Shown here piece after piece: positions 24,794-33,726 of a stretch of DNA of 40,641 bases. Position numbers and translations under genes: made by a program. Origin of the DNA: Bdellovibrio sp. GTDB taxonomy: Bacteria; Bdellovibrionota; Bdellovibrionia; Bdellovibrionales; Bdellovibrionaceae. The stretch lies in contig JANYDD010000066.1 of NCBI GenBank assembly GCA_025359945.1, positions 1-40,641 on the forward strand, read 5' to 3'. The stretch's first letter is position 1. Every line of letters starts with the position of its first letter. The notes under the pieces were generated by a model that searched no databases, had not been told where the DNA came from, and was given only the letters and a program-made list of their open reading frames with translations.

Positions 24794-27748
24794 ATGGATA
24801 TTCAAAATCAAATTAAAACTCGCGGGGAAGAAATTCTTAAGCGGATGGAATCGCAGAGCAAGATTTCTTTGTTTAGCAAAGATTTTTGGTATGGATCAAT
24901 CATGGATTGGTCGATGAAAAATGAAAGTTTTAAAACTCAGATGTTTCGATTTGTGGACGTGCTACCGTCGCTAAATTCAGGGTCTGATGTCGCAAAGCAC
25001 TTAAAAGAATATTTTTCTGAGGGCGGAGAAAGTTTGCCTTCGGTTTTTAACGTTGGTCTGGGGATCGGCAGTCTAGCACCGGGGCTGATGGCCGGTGCCA
25101 TTAAAAAAAATGTTACGTCGATGGCGAAAATGTTTATCACCGGTGAAAACCCCGAAGAGGCTCTGGCCGTTTTAAAAAAAGCGCGCAAAAATCAAATTGC
25201 ATTTACCGTGGACCTACTTGGAGAAGCTACCTTAAGCGAAAAAGAAGCTCTGGAGTATCAAACAAAATATCGTGAATTGATTGAATGGCTTTCGAAAGAC
25301 GCTAAAAACTGGACGCCAGTGCCACTGATTGATTCCGATGAGTTAGGCGCCCTTCCGGCGGTCAACGTCAGCGTCAAATTGACGGCGCTGTATTCTCAGA
25401 TGAACGACCGAGCTTGGGACCAGACAAAAAAAATGCTGAAAGACCGCGTGCGCCCGCTAATGCAGTTGGCGATAAAAAATAATGTGTTCTTGAATTTAGA
25501 TATGGAGCAGTACGCAGTTAAGGATCTGACGCTTGAGGTTTTTGAAGAACTCTTAATGGAAGATGATCTAAAAAAATATCTTTTTTTTGGTTGCGTGATC
25601 CAAGCTTACTTAAAAGATTCGCTGAAAGATATTGCTCGCCTGATCGATTTTGCGAAGCTTCGAAAAACCCCGTTTACAGTTCGGTTGGTCAAAGGTGCTT
25701 ACTGGGATTTCGAGACCATCGAGGCTCAGCAAAAAGGTTGGGAAGTTCCGGTCTTTTCCAATAAAAACGAAACCGATTTAAATTACGAGAAAGCTTCCGA
25801 ATTGCTATTAAAAAATGACCCATTGATCAAAGTTGCTTTCGCGTCTCATAACGTCCGGTCGATCGCCAATGCCCTGGTTCAGGCCGAAGCCTTGAAAGTG
25901 CCAAAGCAAAGTTTTGAAATCCAAATGCTTTACGGAATGGCTGACCCGATCAAAAAATCTTTAGTCGAAATGGGCTATCGCGTACGAGAGTACGCTCCTG
26001 TCGGAGAATTGCTGCCGGGGATGGCTTATTTGGTCAGGCGACTACTTGAGAATACTTCTAACGAAAGTTGGTTGCGGGGAAAATTCGCTGACAATAAATC
26101 TTCCGAACAACTTTTGCGCGATCCCAACAGCACCGCCGCTACTCCATCGAAAGAAACCAAAGAAAAAACGCCGCTCTTTCAAAACGAGCCCTTTAAGGAT
26201 TTTGCAATTTCAGAAAACCGAAAAGCACAAAGCCTAGCCTTGCAAAAATTAGAAGCGCAGTTTCCCGTGTCGGTTAAGCCTTGTATTCAGGGTCAATGGT
26301 CCACTAGCCCGCAAAAACTAGATCGAATGAATCCCTCGAAGAAAAATCAAAAAGTGGCCGACATTCATTTAGCATCCCGAGACTTGGCCCAAACCGCTGT
26401 GCAAGCGGCGCAAGGTGCATTTAAAAAATGGAAAAACACTACCCCTGAAAGTCGTGCGCAACTTTTAGAAAAAGTGGCGCAACTGATGAAGCAAAAACGC
26501 TTCGAGCTGAACGCCATACAGATTTTTGAAGTGGGGAAAACCTGGACCGAGGCCGACGCCGATGTCGCCGAGGCCATCGATTTTTGCAACTACTACGCTC
26601 TAGAGATCCGCCGAATTTTAAATCCACAGAAAATGGGTCATGCACCTGGCGAGTCCTCGTTGCTAAGTTATCAACCTCGAGGCATTGCATTGATCATCGC
26701 GCCCTGGAATTTCCCGTTAGCGATAATCACTGGAATGACGGTCGCGGCCCTTGGCACTGGCAACACTGTATTGATCAAACCTGCCGAACAAAGTTCATTG
26801 ACAGCGATGAAACTGATGGAGCTTTTGTTGGAAGCCGGCGCACCAAGGGACGTGGTTTCGTTTCTACCAGGCCTGGGTGAAGACATCGGTGAATACTTAG
26901 TCGATCATCCATTGGTACAAACCATTGCATTCACGGGCTCGAAAAAAGTGGGACTTGAAATATTAAAAAAATCCTCAAACGTTAAACCAGGGCAAGTGCA
27001 AACTAAACGCTGCGTGATTGAAATGGGCGGAAAAAACGCAATCATCGTTGATCAAGACGCTGACTTGGACGAAGCGGTCAAGGGCGTGCTGTCGTCGGCG
27101 TTTGGTTTTGCCGGGCAAAAATGTTCGGCCTGTTCTCGAGTGATTGTTTTGAAAGACGTCTATGAAAAGTTTCAAGACCGTTTGCTTGAAGCCGTGCGCA
27201 GTCTTCATATTGCCGCTAGCAGCGACCCCAGTTCATATTACGGGCCTGTCGTCGATGAAGAGGCCTTCTTGCGAATTCTTCGAACCATCGAAGAAGGATC
27301 CGTGCAAGCTCAACGTCTTTTTCCGGACACACCCACCGAAAATCAGGACGGATATTTTATTCCACCCACTTTATTTTCGCGGGTGAACCCAGAATCGGCT
27401 TTGGCCCAGGACGAAATATTTGGCCCGGTCTTGTGCTTGATCGAAGCCTCAGACATGGCCCATGCTTTGAACATTGCTAATTCCACGGCCTACGCCTTAA
27501 CCGGTGGCTTGTATTCAAGATCGCCTGCAAATATTAAAAAAGTTTCCGAAGAATTTGAGTGCGGAAATCTATACATCAATCGCGGCATCACCGGCGCTTT
27601 GGTTGAAAGGCATCCGTTTGGTGGTTTTAAAATGTCGGGTTTGGGCAGCAAGGCCGGTGGTCCCGACTACTTAAAACTTTTTATGGATCCTCGGTGTGTG
27701 ACAGAAAATATGGTACGACGAGGTTTTGCTCCCCTCGAAGAAATTTAA
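24794..27748 (+). CDS. putA: bifunctional proline dehydrogenase / delta-1-pyrroline-5-carboxylate dehydrogenase
   Basis: Oxidises proline to glutamate in two steps with FAD and NAD. The frame is open from 24647, but ATG 24794 has GGGGGA 7-8 nt upstream and clears the previous gene, giving 984 residues. The proline dehydrogenase barrel (about 100-450) shows RLVKGAYWD and the signature YLVRRLLENTSNESWLR. The aldehyde dehydrogenase domain (about 520-975) shows APWNFPLAI, FTGSKKVG, EMGGKNAIIVD, the catalytic-Cys motif GQKCSACSR and EIFGPVL. No ribbon-helix-helix domain at the N-terminus, so it should not self-repress as E. coli PutA does. Its 3' end overlaps the convergent rhomboid gene by 68 nt. 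Confidence 0.95.
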   Translation: MDIQNQIKTRGEEILKRMESQSKISLFSKDFWYGSIMDWSMKNESFKTQMFRFVDVLPSLNSGSDVAKHLKEYFSEGGESLPSVFNVGLGIGSLAPGLMAGAIKKNVTSMAKMFITGENPEEALAVLKKARKNQIAFTVDLLGEATLSEKEALEYQTKYRELIEWLSKDAKNWTPVPLIDSDELGALPAVNVSVKLTALYSQMNDRAWDQTKKMLKDRVRPLMQLAIKNNVFLNLDMEQYAVKDLTLEVFEELLMEDDLKKYLFFGCVIQAYLKDSLKDIARLIDFAKLRKTPFTVRLVKGAYWDFETIEAQQKGWEVPVFSNKNETDLNYEKASELLLKNDPLIKVAFASHNVRSIANALVQAEALKVPKQSFEIQMLYGMADPIKKSLVEMGYRVREYAPVGELLPGMAYLVRRLLENTSNESWLRGKFADNKSSEQLLRDPNSTAATPSKETKEKTPLFQNEPFKDFAISENRKAQSLALQKLEAQFPVSVKPCIQGQWSTSPQKLDRMNPSKKNQKVADIHLASRDLAQTAVQAAQGAFKKWKNTTPESRAQLLEKVAQLMKQKRFELNAIQIFEVGKTWTEADADVAEAIDFCNYYALEIRRILNPQKMGHAPGESSLLSYQPRGIALIIAPWNFPLAIITGMTVAALGTGNTVLIKPAEQSSLTAMKLMELLLEAGAPRDVVSFLPGLGEDIGEYLVDHPLVQTIAFTGSKKVGLEILKKSSNVKPGQVQTKRCVIEMGGKNAIIVDQDADLDEAVKGVLSSAFGFAGQKCSACSRVIVLKDVYEKFQDRLLEAVRSLHIAASSDPSSYYGPVVDEEAFLRILRTIEEGSVQAQRLFPDTPTENQDGYFIPPTLFSRVNPESALAQDEIFGPVLCLIEASDMAHALNIANSTAYALTGGLYSRSPANIKKVSEEFECGNLYINRGITGALVERHPFGGFKMSGLGSKAGGPDYLKLFMDPRCVTENMVRRGFAPLEEI

Positions 27749-28631
27749 ATGCCAGCGCTAGGAGGGCTCCGAAAAGGGCTCCTCCTAAATGTGCCGAATG
27801 CGCTAGTGTCGATCCAAGCCTTGGATCTTGAACCAAGAACGACGCCAAATCCGGCAAAAACGAAAATGGTAAAATCAGAAGTGTCGGTAAATAAATCCAG
27901 CCGTAATAACCTTGCACTGGCGAAAGAAAATAAAAAAAACTGACGCGTTTTTTACTTTCAAGCAAACTATAAAATGCGATTAAGCCGCTAATAGATCCGC
28001 TGGCACCCACCATTGGAATCAGTCCCGAGTGCCCAAACCATTTGTAGAATAAGGCGCCTCCTAAACCGGTAGATAGGTAAATGAAAATCAAAAGCAAGCT
28101 TCCCACTTTTTGTTCCAGCACCCCAGCGACCAACAACAATAAAAATAAATTTCCCAACAAATGATAAAAGTTGGCGTGCATAAACTGATACGTCAGCCAA
28201 CTAAGCCTTGAATTTTCTTGATCTCTAAAACCAAATTTTTCAACAGGCCGCTGGTGGCGCAGAGCCTGCAATTCTTGAATTTTAATTTTCCATTCTTTGA
28301 TCGCCAGTTGGTCGCCAAATAGTGACAGACTTTGTGCGGTGGCGATAAACTGAGGATCCTTGAGCGCTAGCCCACCTTGCATGATCAGTTCTTGGGGAGA
28401 CTTTTCAAATTTAGACATCTGCGTGGTCTGAGTGTCGGAAGCTTTCAGTTTTTGGGATAAATACTGTTGATAAAAAAAACCGGTCTCTTTTAAAAACTCA
28501 CCCTTCAGATTTCGCTCAACTGCAGAGGGGTCTAAAGTTAAAAAATAAAAAAAGATATTTGTCGCCACCAGCGTCCACGCCAATGGTGCTTGTGAAAAAG
28601 ACGAAAAACCTCTTAACCACGGGACGATCAT
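27681..28631 (-). CDS. rhomboid-family intramembrane serine protease
   Basis: Cleaves membrane proteins within the bilayer. Family signatures in order: HANFYHLLGN (about 152-161), the catalytic motif GASGS with Ser211, and AHLGGALFG with His281, giving the Ser-His dyad. About six to seven membrane helices. Between the first helix (about 17-32) and the core lies a soluble insert of about 100 residues (35-140), larger than in GlpG. The ATG overlaps the stop of the preceding RDD gene as ATGA, so translation is coupled. The C-terminal 68 nt overlap putA on the other strand. Confidence 0.93.
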   Translation of the reverse strand: MIVPWLRGFSSFSQAPLAWTLVATNIFFYFLTLDPSAVERNLKGEFLKETGFFYQQYLSQKLKASDTQTTQMSKFEKSPQELIMQGGLALKDPQFIATAQSLSLFGDQLAIKEWKIKIQELQALRHQRPVEKFGFRDQENSRLSWLTYQFMHANFYHLLGNLFLLLLVAGVLEQKVGSLLLIFIYLSTGLGGALFYKWFGHSGLIPMVGASGSISGLIAFYSLLESKKRVSFFYFLSPVQGYYGWIYLPTLLILPFSFLPDLASFLVQDPRLGSTLAHSAHLGGALFGALLALAFKFLRGEQNLVVPYFLSHTEDP

Positions 28632-30385
28632 AAATTTTCCATTGCGGGCAAGCGTCGCTGAGATCCCACAAGACTTGAGCGAAGTTCGCTGGAAAGATCT
28701 CCAAGCAACACATCTAAATTACTTTTAGTCTTTGGCAGCAGAATTTTTTCCTTGGAAAAAGCCGACTTAAAGATTTTGACCCACATCCAGTCGCGGGGTC
28801 CTTCCGATTGCAACCAATCTAAAACAGGGCGCAGTTCTTTTTCAGATTGAACTAATTGGGTGTATTCCAATAAATAACGGCGCTCGAGATTCGACCAACT
28901 TTTGGATCCAAAAAAAAGATGGCCAGCCAACAAATTCAGTTTTTGGCTTCGATTCGAGTCAATCAACGGATTAAACAAATCAGTTAAAAATCGATCCTTG
29001 GATAATCCTTGATAGATAATGGGTAAAGTTTCGCTTTCGGTTTTCTTGCAATGACTTTCTCGGATGACGGCGTAGATATCTTCTGGATTATCCTGATTGG
29101 TGTTTTTCATTTGTTCACGCAAGTCCTCGCACGCGGAATATTTTTTAACCGAACAGCCCTGGTCCAGGCTTTCGTGACACATCCAGCGCGAGATTTCTAA
29201 CCGGTGGTTGGTCAACATATAGGGCATCGAGGCTTGGTAAGCTCCCCAGGATTTGTCTGTTTGATTGTCCATCCAGAAAGATTTGACTAAAATCCGTTGA
29301 GCGAAACTTTGAAAGTGTTGCAACTTGCTCAAAGCCATCATTTCGGATGCCAAATTTTTTAAATCCATCTCGCCGAGCATTTGCGAAGCGCGAAGAATTT
29401 TTGCAGTCATACTTTTCAGACCAGCCAAGGACGCGCCTTTTTCTTGCTGCAAAATTTTCTCTGACAGTTTGCAAGATTCAGAAGACAAATTTTCTGAACA
29501 CACTTGCTTGAGATATTGGTTCGATTTTTCGGCATCAAATTTATAGTAAAAACTTTTGGCCAAATAGCCCCAAGACCGTTGATCGGTATCGGTTCCCCAC
29601 AACGCAAAATCAGCTTCGCTCATTAAACAGGATTCATCGATCTCGCTAGCTAAGAAAAGCGCCAAACCTAGATCGACTCTTGCTGCCGAAGAAATATTTT
29701 TTTCATTTTCATCAAGGTTCAGATCCGGGCACAAATAGCGATCCTGCAGCAGTTCTTCTTTTTTGAATTCGCCCCGTTGCACAGATTTAAAAACTTGGCC
29801 CGCCATTGAAAATACCCACAACGAAAGCACACCTAAAAACATTTGTGTGGCCCGAAGGACTAATTTTGTTTCTAGCGGAGGTGGGCCTTTTAAGGGCTGA
29901 CCCGTCGAGGTGACTTTGAGACTGACCACATTGGTTTCACTGATTCGATCGTGCAGAGTTTTTCGCAAAGGATGCCCAAGGCTTGGAATCAGCACCAGGC
30001 CACCAGTTAAAAAAGAGAGGCACTGAAAAAACGATCGTTCAAACGCCTGCATGCCGGTGATTTTGCTACCTGAGCTTGAAATAATTTTAATTTTGAAAAA
30101 AAATTTTCCCGGAGTTGTCTGAAAATAAAAATACGCGATAGTAAAAAACACGGTCGCCAACGAAAAATATCCCAAGATACAAAGCACCACTAAAAAGTAA
30201 AACTCGGAAGACTGAGAATCTAAATAGTATCGCAAGCTGGTTTCTCGAATCACCGGGGTCAGCAATATCGAAAACAATGGAGAAAATAAAATCACGTCAA
30301 AAAGAAAAGCTAGAACTCGGTCCGACACCGGCGGGATCGAGAGCTTACCCTCCGCGGACTGCACTTGAAAATCAGGCCAAACCAT
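28628..30385 (-). CDS. RDD-domain membrane protein with large helical domain
   Basis: Residues about 15-160 form an RDD domain: SDRVLAFLFD (Arg23, Asp30), two hydrophobic hairpin segments, TPGKFFFKIKI and HDRISET. A further membrane helix (about 176-197) leads to about 385 residues of soluble, mostly helical sequence with scattered Cys (DESCLMSE, SCKLSE, WMCHES, HCKKTE), perhaps TPR/Sel1-like repeats but too degenerate to name. Cys pairs suggest a periplasmic location. Directly coupled to the rhomboid gene (ATGA). Function unknown; it may be a substrate or partner of the rhomboid protease. Confidence 0.75.
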   Translation of the reverse strand: MVWPDFQVQSAEGKLSIPPVSDRVLAFLFDVILFSPLFSILLTPVIRETSLRYYLDSQSSEFYFLVVLCILGYFSLATVFFTIAYFYFQTTPGKFFFKIKIISSSGSKITGMQAFERSFFQCLSFLTGGLVLIPSLGHPLRKTLHDRISETNVVSLKVTSTGQPLKGPPPLETKLVLRATQMFLGVLSLWVFSMAGQVFKSVQRGEFKKEELLQDRYLCPDLNLDENEKNISSAARVDLGLALFLASEIDESCLMSEADFALWGTDTDQRSWGYLAKSFYYKFDAEKSNQYLKQVCSENLSSESCKLSEKILQQEKGASLAGLKSMTAKILRASQMLGEMDLKNLASEMMALSKLQHFQSFAQRILVKSFWMDNQTDKSWGAYQASMPYMLTNHRLEISRWMCHESLDQGCSVKKYSACEDLREQMKNTNQDNPEDIYAVIRESHCKKTESETLPIIYQGLSKDRFLTDLFNPLIDSNRSQKLNLLAGHLFFGSKSWSNLERRYLLEYTQLVQSEKELRPVLDWLQSEGPRDWMWVKIFKSAFSKEKILLPKTKSNLDVLLGDLSSELRSSLVGSQRRLPAMENL

Positions 30386-30441
30386 TCCACACCATAGCTA
30401 TGGATCGGCTAAAAACGGCGATAAGATAAGGATTTATTAGT

Positions 30442-31056
30442 TTATTGCGAGACCAGTTTTAGGCTTAATATTTCAAGTTGATCGTTCATTTCTAGTTCGT
30501 AAGTTTTTTGTTTACGCCCCGACTTTAGCAGAGAAAGTTCGGCTTTTTGCGGAGCCAACCAATGAATTTCCGAATCATCTGAATCCCCAGACCGAAAAAA
30601 CAAAGGGTATTTATTTAATAAGTTTTGAAAATCCTGGTAGGTCAGCAATCCCGAAGTGGCGACGTCAGAACTTTTTAACGAAGTAATCTGGGATGGAGAA
30701 TCCCACCCTATGGAATAGTTTCCGCGAAGATCCTCAAAGCGCAATCGGTCTAAGGGCTGAACTGAAGATTTTAAACTGGCCGGATGTCGACGCGATGTTT
30801 TTGAAAGCTCTTGTAAAACCTGTTGGTCTTTTCGCCACGCACTTTTTTCATCCACTACCAAACTGGCCGGAGTTCTTCCCACCGATGGGTGAGGCGCAAG
30901 TGAAAAATTCACAAGGCTATTTTGTTGAAGCGATAAAACAAAGCTTAGGCTGAGTAGACTTAAAAAAAATGTGGCCGCAAAACGAATTTTCTGCATTTCG
31001 GAACGTTCTAATTTTTGTCGCAACTTGGAACGAGATATTACACTTGGCTCTGACAT
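30442..31056 (-). CDS. single-pass membrane protein, unknown function
   Basis: The frame opens at GTG 31062; ATG 31056 is equally possible (204 residues). A basic N-terminus (about 20 residues) is followed by one hydrophobic helix (about 26-44), then a soluble domain outside the cytoplasm with segments such as LRGNYSIGWDSPSQI and YQDFQNLLNKYPLFF. No family recognised. It precedes the RDD gene by 56 nt on the same strand and may be cotranscribed with it and the rhomboid gene. Confidence 0.65.
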   Translation of the reverse strand: MSEPSVISRSKLRQKLERSEMQKIRFAATFFLSLLSLSFVLSLQQNSLVNFSLAPHPSVGRTPASLVVDEKSAWRKDQQVLQELSKTSRRHPASLKSSVQPLDRLRFEDLRGNYSIGWDSPSQITSLKSSDVATSGLLTYQDFQNLLNKYPLFFRSGDSDDSEIHWLAPQKAELSLLKSGRKQKTYELEMNDQLEILSLKLVSQ

Positions 31057-31247
31057 GATCACCCCATCATTTCAAACGACCCCGCATCTTAAGTTGATGC
31101 GAAATCCAGGCCACGCCAAATTGAATTCAATTTGGTTTAAGTCCCATTTTCTGTCTAAGGTTTGGTGTATGGAATAAAAGATCATCTGTTTTAATTGTCT
31201 CAAAACGGGATGACGTTCAAAAGTCCAGAAGACAAAAAGCGTTTAAA

Positions 31248-31679
31248 TTAAGCGGCTTTTTTACGACGAACTTCGTTGGGATTAATATTGTACTGCTTTA
31301 CTTTGCGGTAAAGAGTGGCTCGGCCGATTCCCAAAGCCCTCGCGGCTTCGGTCAGGTTGCCCCGATACTGGCCAATGGCATTGGTGATCGCCTGAGATTC
31401 CATTTCGTTCATAGTAGACACTTTTAGAGGGCTGGCCGCCTGCGGTTGAGCCGTTGGAAAGTTTATAACGTTAGACTTCACTTCCAGAGGGCTATTGCCT
31501 GAACTAAGGCTGGGCGCACCTAAATAAAGATTATTAATAAATCCTGAACGAGTTAAACCCGTTTTCCAGTTTTCACTAGTGTAGGAATGTGGTGTGACAT
31601 TATTGAGCTCACAAAAACTTTTAAACTTTTCGACTAAGTTTGGATCGTCAGAGACAAAAAAGGCTGTCGAATGATTCAT
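31248..31679 (-). CDS. Fis-type DNA-binding protein
   Basis: 143 residues. The C-terminal about 45 residues are a Fis/NtrC-type helix-turn-helix: GQYRGNLTEAARALGIGRATLYRKVKQYNI, preceded by a helix (MESQAITNAIGQ). The N-terminal about 90 residues match neither a receiver nor an AAA+ domain clearly, though FFVSDDPNLVEKFKSFCE resembles the first strand and helix of a degenerate receiver. Start ATG is strongly supported by GGGAGG 5-6 nt upstream. Target genes unknown. Confidence 0.88.
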   Translation of the reverse strand: MNHSTAFFVSDDPNLVEKFKSFCELNNVTPHSYTSENWKTGLTRSGFINNLYLGAPSLSSGNSPLEVKSNVINFPTAQPQAASPLKVSTMNEMESQAITNAIGQYRGNLTEAARALGIGRATLYRKVKQYNINPNEVRRKKAA

Positions 31680-31755
31680 GAATCCTCCCGTTAATATTCA
31701 GTCACTGAATCTATCGGCGGTTCATCTTGAGAATTAAGGCCGGGCCTAAAAATCT

Positions 31756-32352
31756 CTATCTTCGTCCAGATTTAATCTTCAATTGAAGTTTAGCAATCAA
31801 ATGCACGGCCATCTTTTCTTGCACTTTGCACATTTTAAGCTCGTCTTTGCGGTAGGATCTTTGGCTAGGTGTCAGGGTGCCGGTTTCAAGCTCCATCTCG
31901 TAATCTAACTTGTGGGCGCGGATGCCTTCTAGTTCTTTACTTTGCTGTTTGAATAGTTTCAAAACTCCGCTGACCGGAGCCACTTCGATCCATTCTTCTT
32001 TTTGGCGATACCAGTTCACCATACGCAAGAATCGAGCCTTGTTTTTGGCTAATGTAAATTTAGGAAACTGATCTTCCGGAAGTTCTAAAATATTATCGAT
32101 AGCGTCGAAATTAAAATCTTCCTCAAAATCCTCAAGCATGCCGGCGGCAGCCAAACTTTCAAGTTGGGCCAAATCTGCATTTCTTTCTTGAGCAGCGGCG
32201 TCTTCGGCGTCTTGAGCTTCTTGGTCAAAAATCTCACCATCTTCGGTGTCCAACTCTGCAGCTGCGCCTTTAGTTTTGATTTTTTCTTTAAGATCGGCGG
32301 GCGTGACGTTGATATTTGATGTGGTTGCGCTAGCAGGCGTTGATGGTATCAC
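31756..32352 (-). CDS. acidic protein of unknown function, GTG start
   Basis: The frame is open from 32415, but GTG 32352 has GGGAGG 8 nt upstream, giving 198 residues (MIPSTPASATTSN..). Residues about 20-95 are Ala/Glu/Asp-rich and likely disordered or helical; the C-terminal half is basic and helical, with KFTLAKNKARFLRMVNWYRQKEEW and a Lys-rich end. No signal peptide, no Cys in the acidic half, no family recognised. It lies 76 nt upstream of the Fis-type gene and 75 nt downstream of the metallo-hydrolase, all on the minus strand. Confidence 0.65.
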   Translation of the reverse strand: MIPSTPASATTSNINVTPADLKEKIKTKGAAAELDTEDGEIFDQEAQDAEDAAAQERNADLAQLESLAAAGMLEDFEEDFNFDAIDNILELPEDQFPKFTLAKNKARFLRMVNWYRQKEEWIEVAPVSGVLKLFKQQSKELEGIRAHKLDYEMELETGTLTPSQRSYRKDELKMCKVQEKMAVHLIAKLQLKIKSGRR

Positions 32353-32427
32353 TGAATTTTCCTCCCAGAATTTGACGTGAAAAATTGTTATATCCGAAAA
32401 GAGTCGAAGACACAATAGAGCATAATT

Positions 32428-33387
32428 TTAAAAAATAAAACTTTGGCCGTTTTGAGGAATCAGAAAATTTTGCTCGGAAATTTCTTTCAATTGCAGGGCC
32501 ATTTTCAGATCGATCGCGGGTTGATCCTCGCTCTCGTCAGTTAACTGCCAAGTGCCAAAATGAATGCCCATAGATTTTTTGGATCGCAGATCAACATGAG
32601 CCTGAACCGCTTCTGCTGGGTTCATGTGTTGATCTTTCATAAACCAGCGGGGCTCGTAAGCTCCTATGGGCAAAAGACTTAAATCTGGCGTCCCCAGACG
32701 CTTGTAAATTTCGCCAAAATGAGGACCATATCCCGAATCCCCAGCGAATAAGACTTGATGAGTCGAACCGTGCAGCCAAAAGCCTCCCCATACAGTGGTC
32801 ATCCGATCGTGCAGACCCCGCCCCGACCAATGCTGAGCCGGCAAAAAAGAAAGCTTTAAATTCTGAATTGAAAAAGCTTCCCACCAATCCATGGGATGGA
32901 TCTTGGCCCGCGGAATTCCAAATTTTTGCAGATGTTTCTGATCTCCCAGCGCGCATAAAAAATCAGGATTCCAACGACGGTGCAAAAATGCCAAGGACCG
33001 TGAATCCATATGGTCAAAGTGATTGTGAGAAACAAGCACTAGGTCGATCTGCGGAAGTTCTTCTAACTTCATTCCTGCGGGCCGATAGCGGTGAGGCCCA
33101 ACAAAAGAAACAGGGCCAAGGCGATGTGAAAAAACCGGATCGGTTAAAATATTTTTTCCATCCATTTGAATCAGTAGTGTTGCGTGATTGATAAATGTGA
33201 CGCCTAATTCGTTTATCTGTGTTTGAGATAGCGGCTGAGCTTTAAAACAATTCGAGTGGTGGGTGTCCCAACTTTTTCGGTGAAACAATCTGGACTGAGC
33301 CTGCCACCTTAGCAAATCCAGAAATGTCTTTTTAAAAGGCAAACCCGGATTAAAAAATTTCTTGCCGTCAAAGTGATCCGACTTCAT
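32428..33387 (-). CDS. metallo-beta-lactamase-fold hydrolase (NAPE-PLD / UlaG-like)
   Basis: Zinc-dependent hydrolase. The motif SHNHFDHMD (His121, His123, Asp125, His126) binds the metal pair; GVTFINHATLLIQ, NILTDPVFSHR and FAGDSGYGP are typical of the beta-lactamase-like family that includes N-acyl-phosphatidylethanolamine phospholipase D and UlaG. The C-terminal GIHFGTW fits that group. 319 residues, complete. No signal peptide, so cytoplasmic or membrane-associated. Divergent from the tRNA gene, 61 nt apart. Confidence 0.88.
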   Translation of the reverse strand: MKSDHFDGKKFFNPGLPFKKTFLDLLRWQAQSRLFHRKSWDTHHSNCFKAQPLSQTQINELGVTFINHATLLIQMDGKNILTDPVFSHRLGPVSFVGPHRYRPAGMKLEELPQIDLVLVSHNHFDHMDSRSLAFLHRRWNPDFLCALGDQKHLQKFGIPRAKIHPMDWWEAFSIQNLKLSFLPAQHWSGRGLHDRMTTVWGGFWLHGSTHQVLFAGDSGYGPHFGEIYKRLGTPDLSLLPIGAYEPRWFMKDQHMNPAEAVQAHVDLRSKKSMGIHFGTWQLTDESEDQPAIDLKMALQLKEISEQNFLIPQNGQSFIF

Positions 33388-33406
33388 CTATCGATTTAAA
33401 AAGATC

Positions 33407-33435
33407 TTTACTTAACACGCAATAAAAAATACAAA
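33407..33435 (+). promoter_or_regulatory. candidate promoter of the tRNA-Arg gene
   Basis: TTTACT (33407-33412), 17-nt spacer, TACAAA (33430-33435), ending 13 nt before the tRNA. Each box matches four of six consensus bases. Confidence 0.45.
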
Positions 33436-33448
33436 CGTCTTTTACCGC

Positions 33449-33525
33449 GCACCCGTAGCTCAATTGGATAGAGTATTTGACTTCGGATCAAAGGGTTCCA
33501 GGTTCAAGTCCTGGCGGGTGCACCA
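33449..33525 (+). tRNA. tRNA-Arg (anticodon TCG)
   Basis: A complete cloverleaf can be folded by hand: acceptor GCACCCG/CGGGTGC, D-stem GCTC/GAGT, anticodon stem TTTGA/TCAAA with loop CTTCGGA (anticodon TCG, 33483-33485), T-arm CCAGG-TTCAAGT-CCTGG, and an encoded CCA at the 3' end. It would read CGN codons, principally CGA. It marks the border to the accessory region on its right. Confidence 0.95.
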
Positions 33526-33684
33526 ATTTTCCGACCCCTCATTTAATTTGAGATCAGCGACTCCTTGAAATGGCAAATTCAAATCATAACAAATACTTGC
33601 GCCGTTCAAGCGCGGGTTCGAGCAGGGCGCACGCACTTGCATCGATGGGAGTGCGGGGCTTGCTGCAGCGAGACACGTTGATCT

Positions 33685-33701
33685 AATTGTATGATACGAT
33701 T
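33685..33701 (+). promoter_or_regulatory. 17-bp palindrome overlapping a -10 box (operator candidate)
   Basis: AATTGTAT-G-ATACGATT: half sites agree at seven of eight positions around a central G. It overlaps TATGAT (33690-33695), a good -10, about 32 nt before the first gene of the accessory operon. Palindromes of the form TnGTATnATACnA are typical of GntR-like repressor sites; the regulator is not in the window. Confidence 0.5.
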
Positions 33702-33726
33702 TGTACCTCTACACGGAGGTAGAAAT

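Noticed and set aside
33526-33684. Possible tRNA remnant or att site (GGTTCGAGCAGGGCGCAC near 33614)
   Set aside because: Resembles a T-arm only at GGTTCGAG; the stem does not pair and it does not repeat the tRNA-Arg 3' end.
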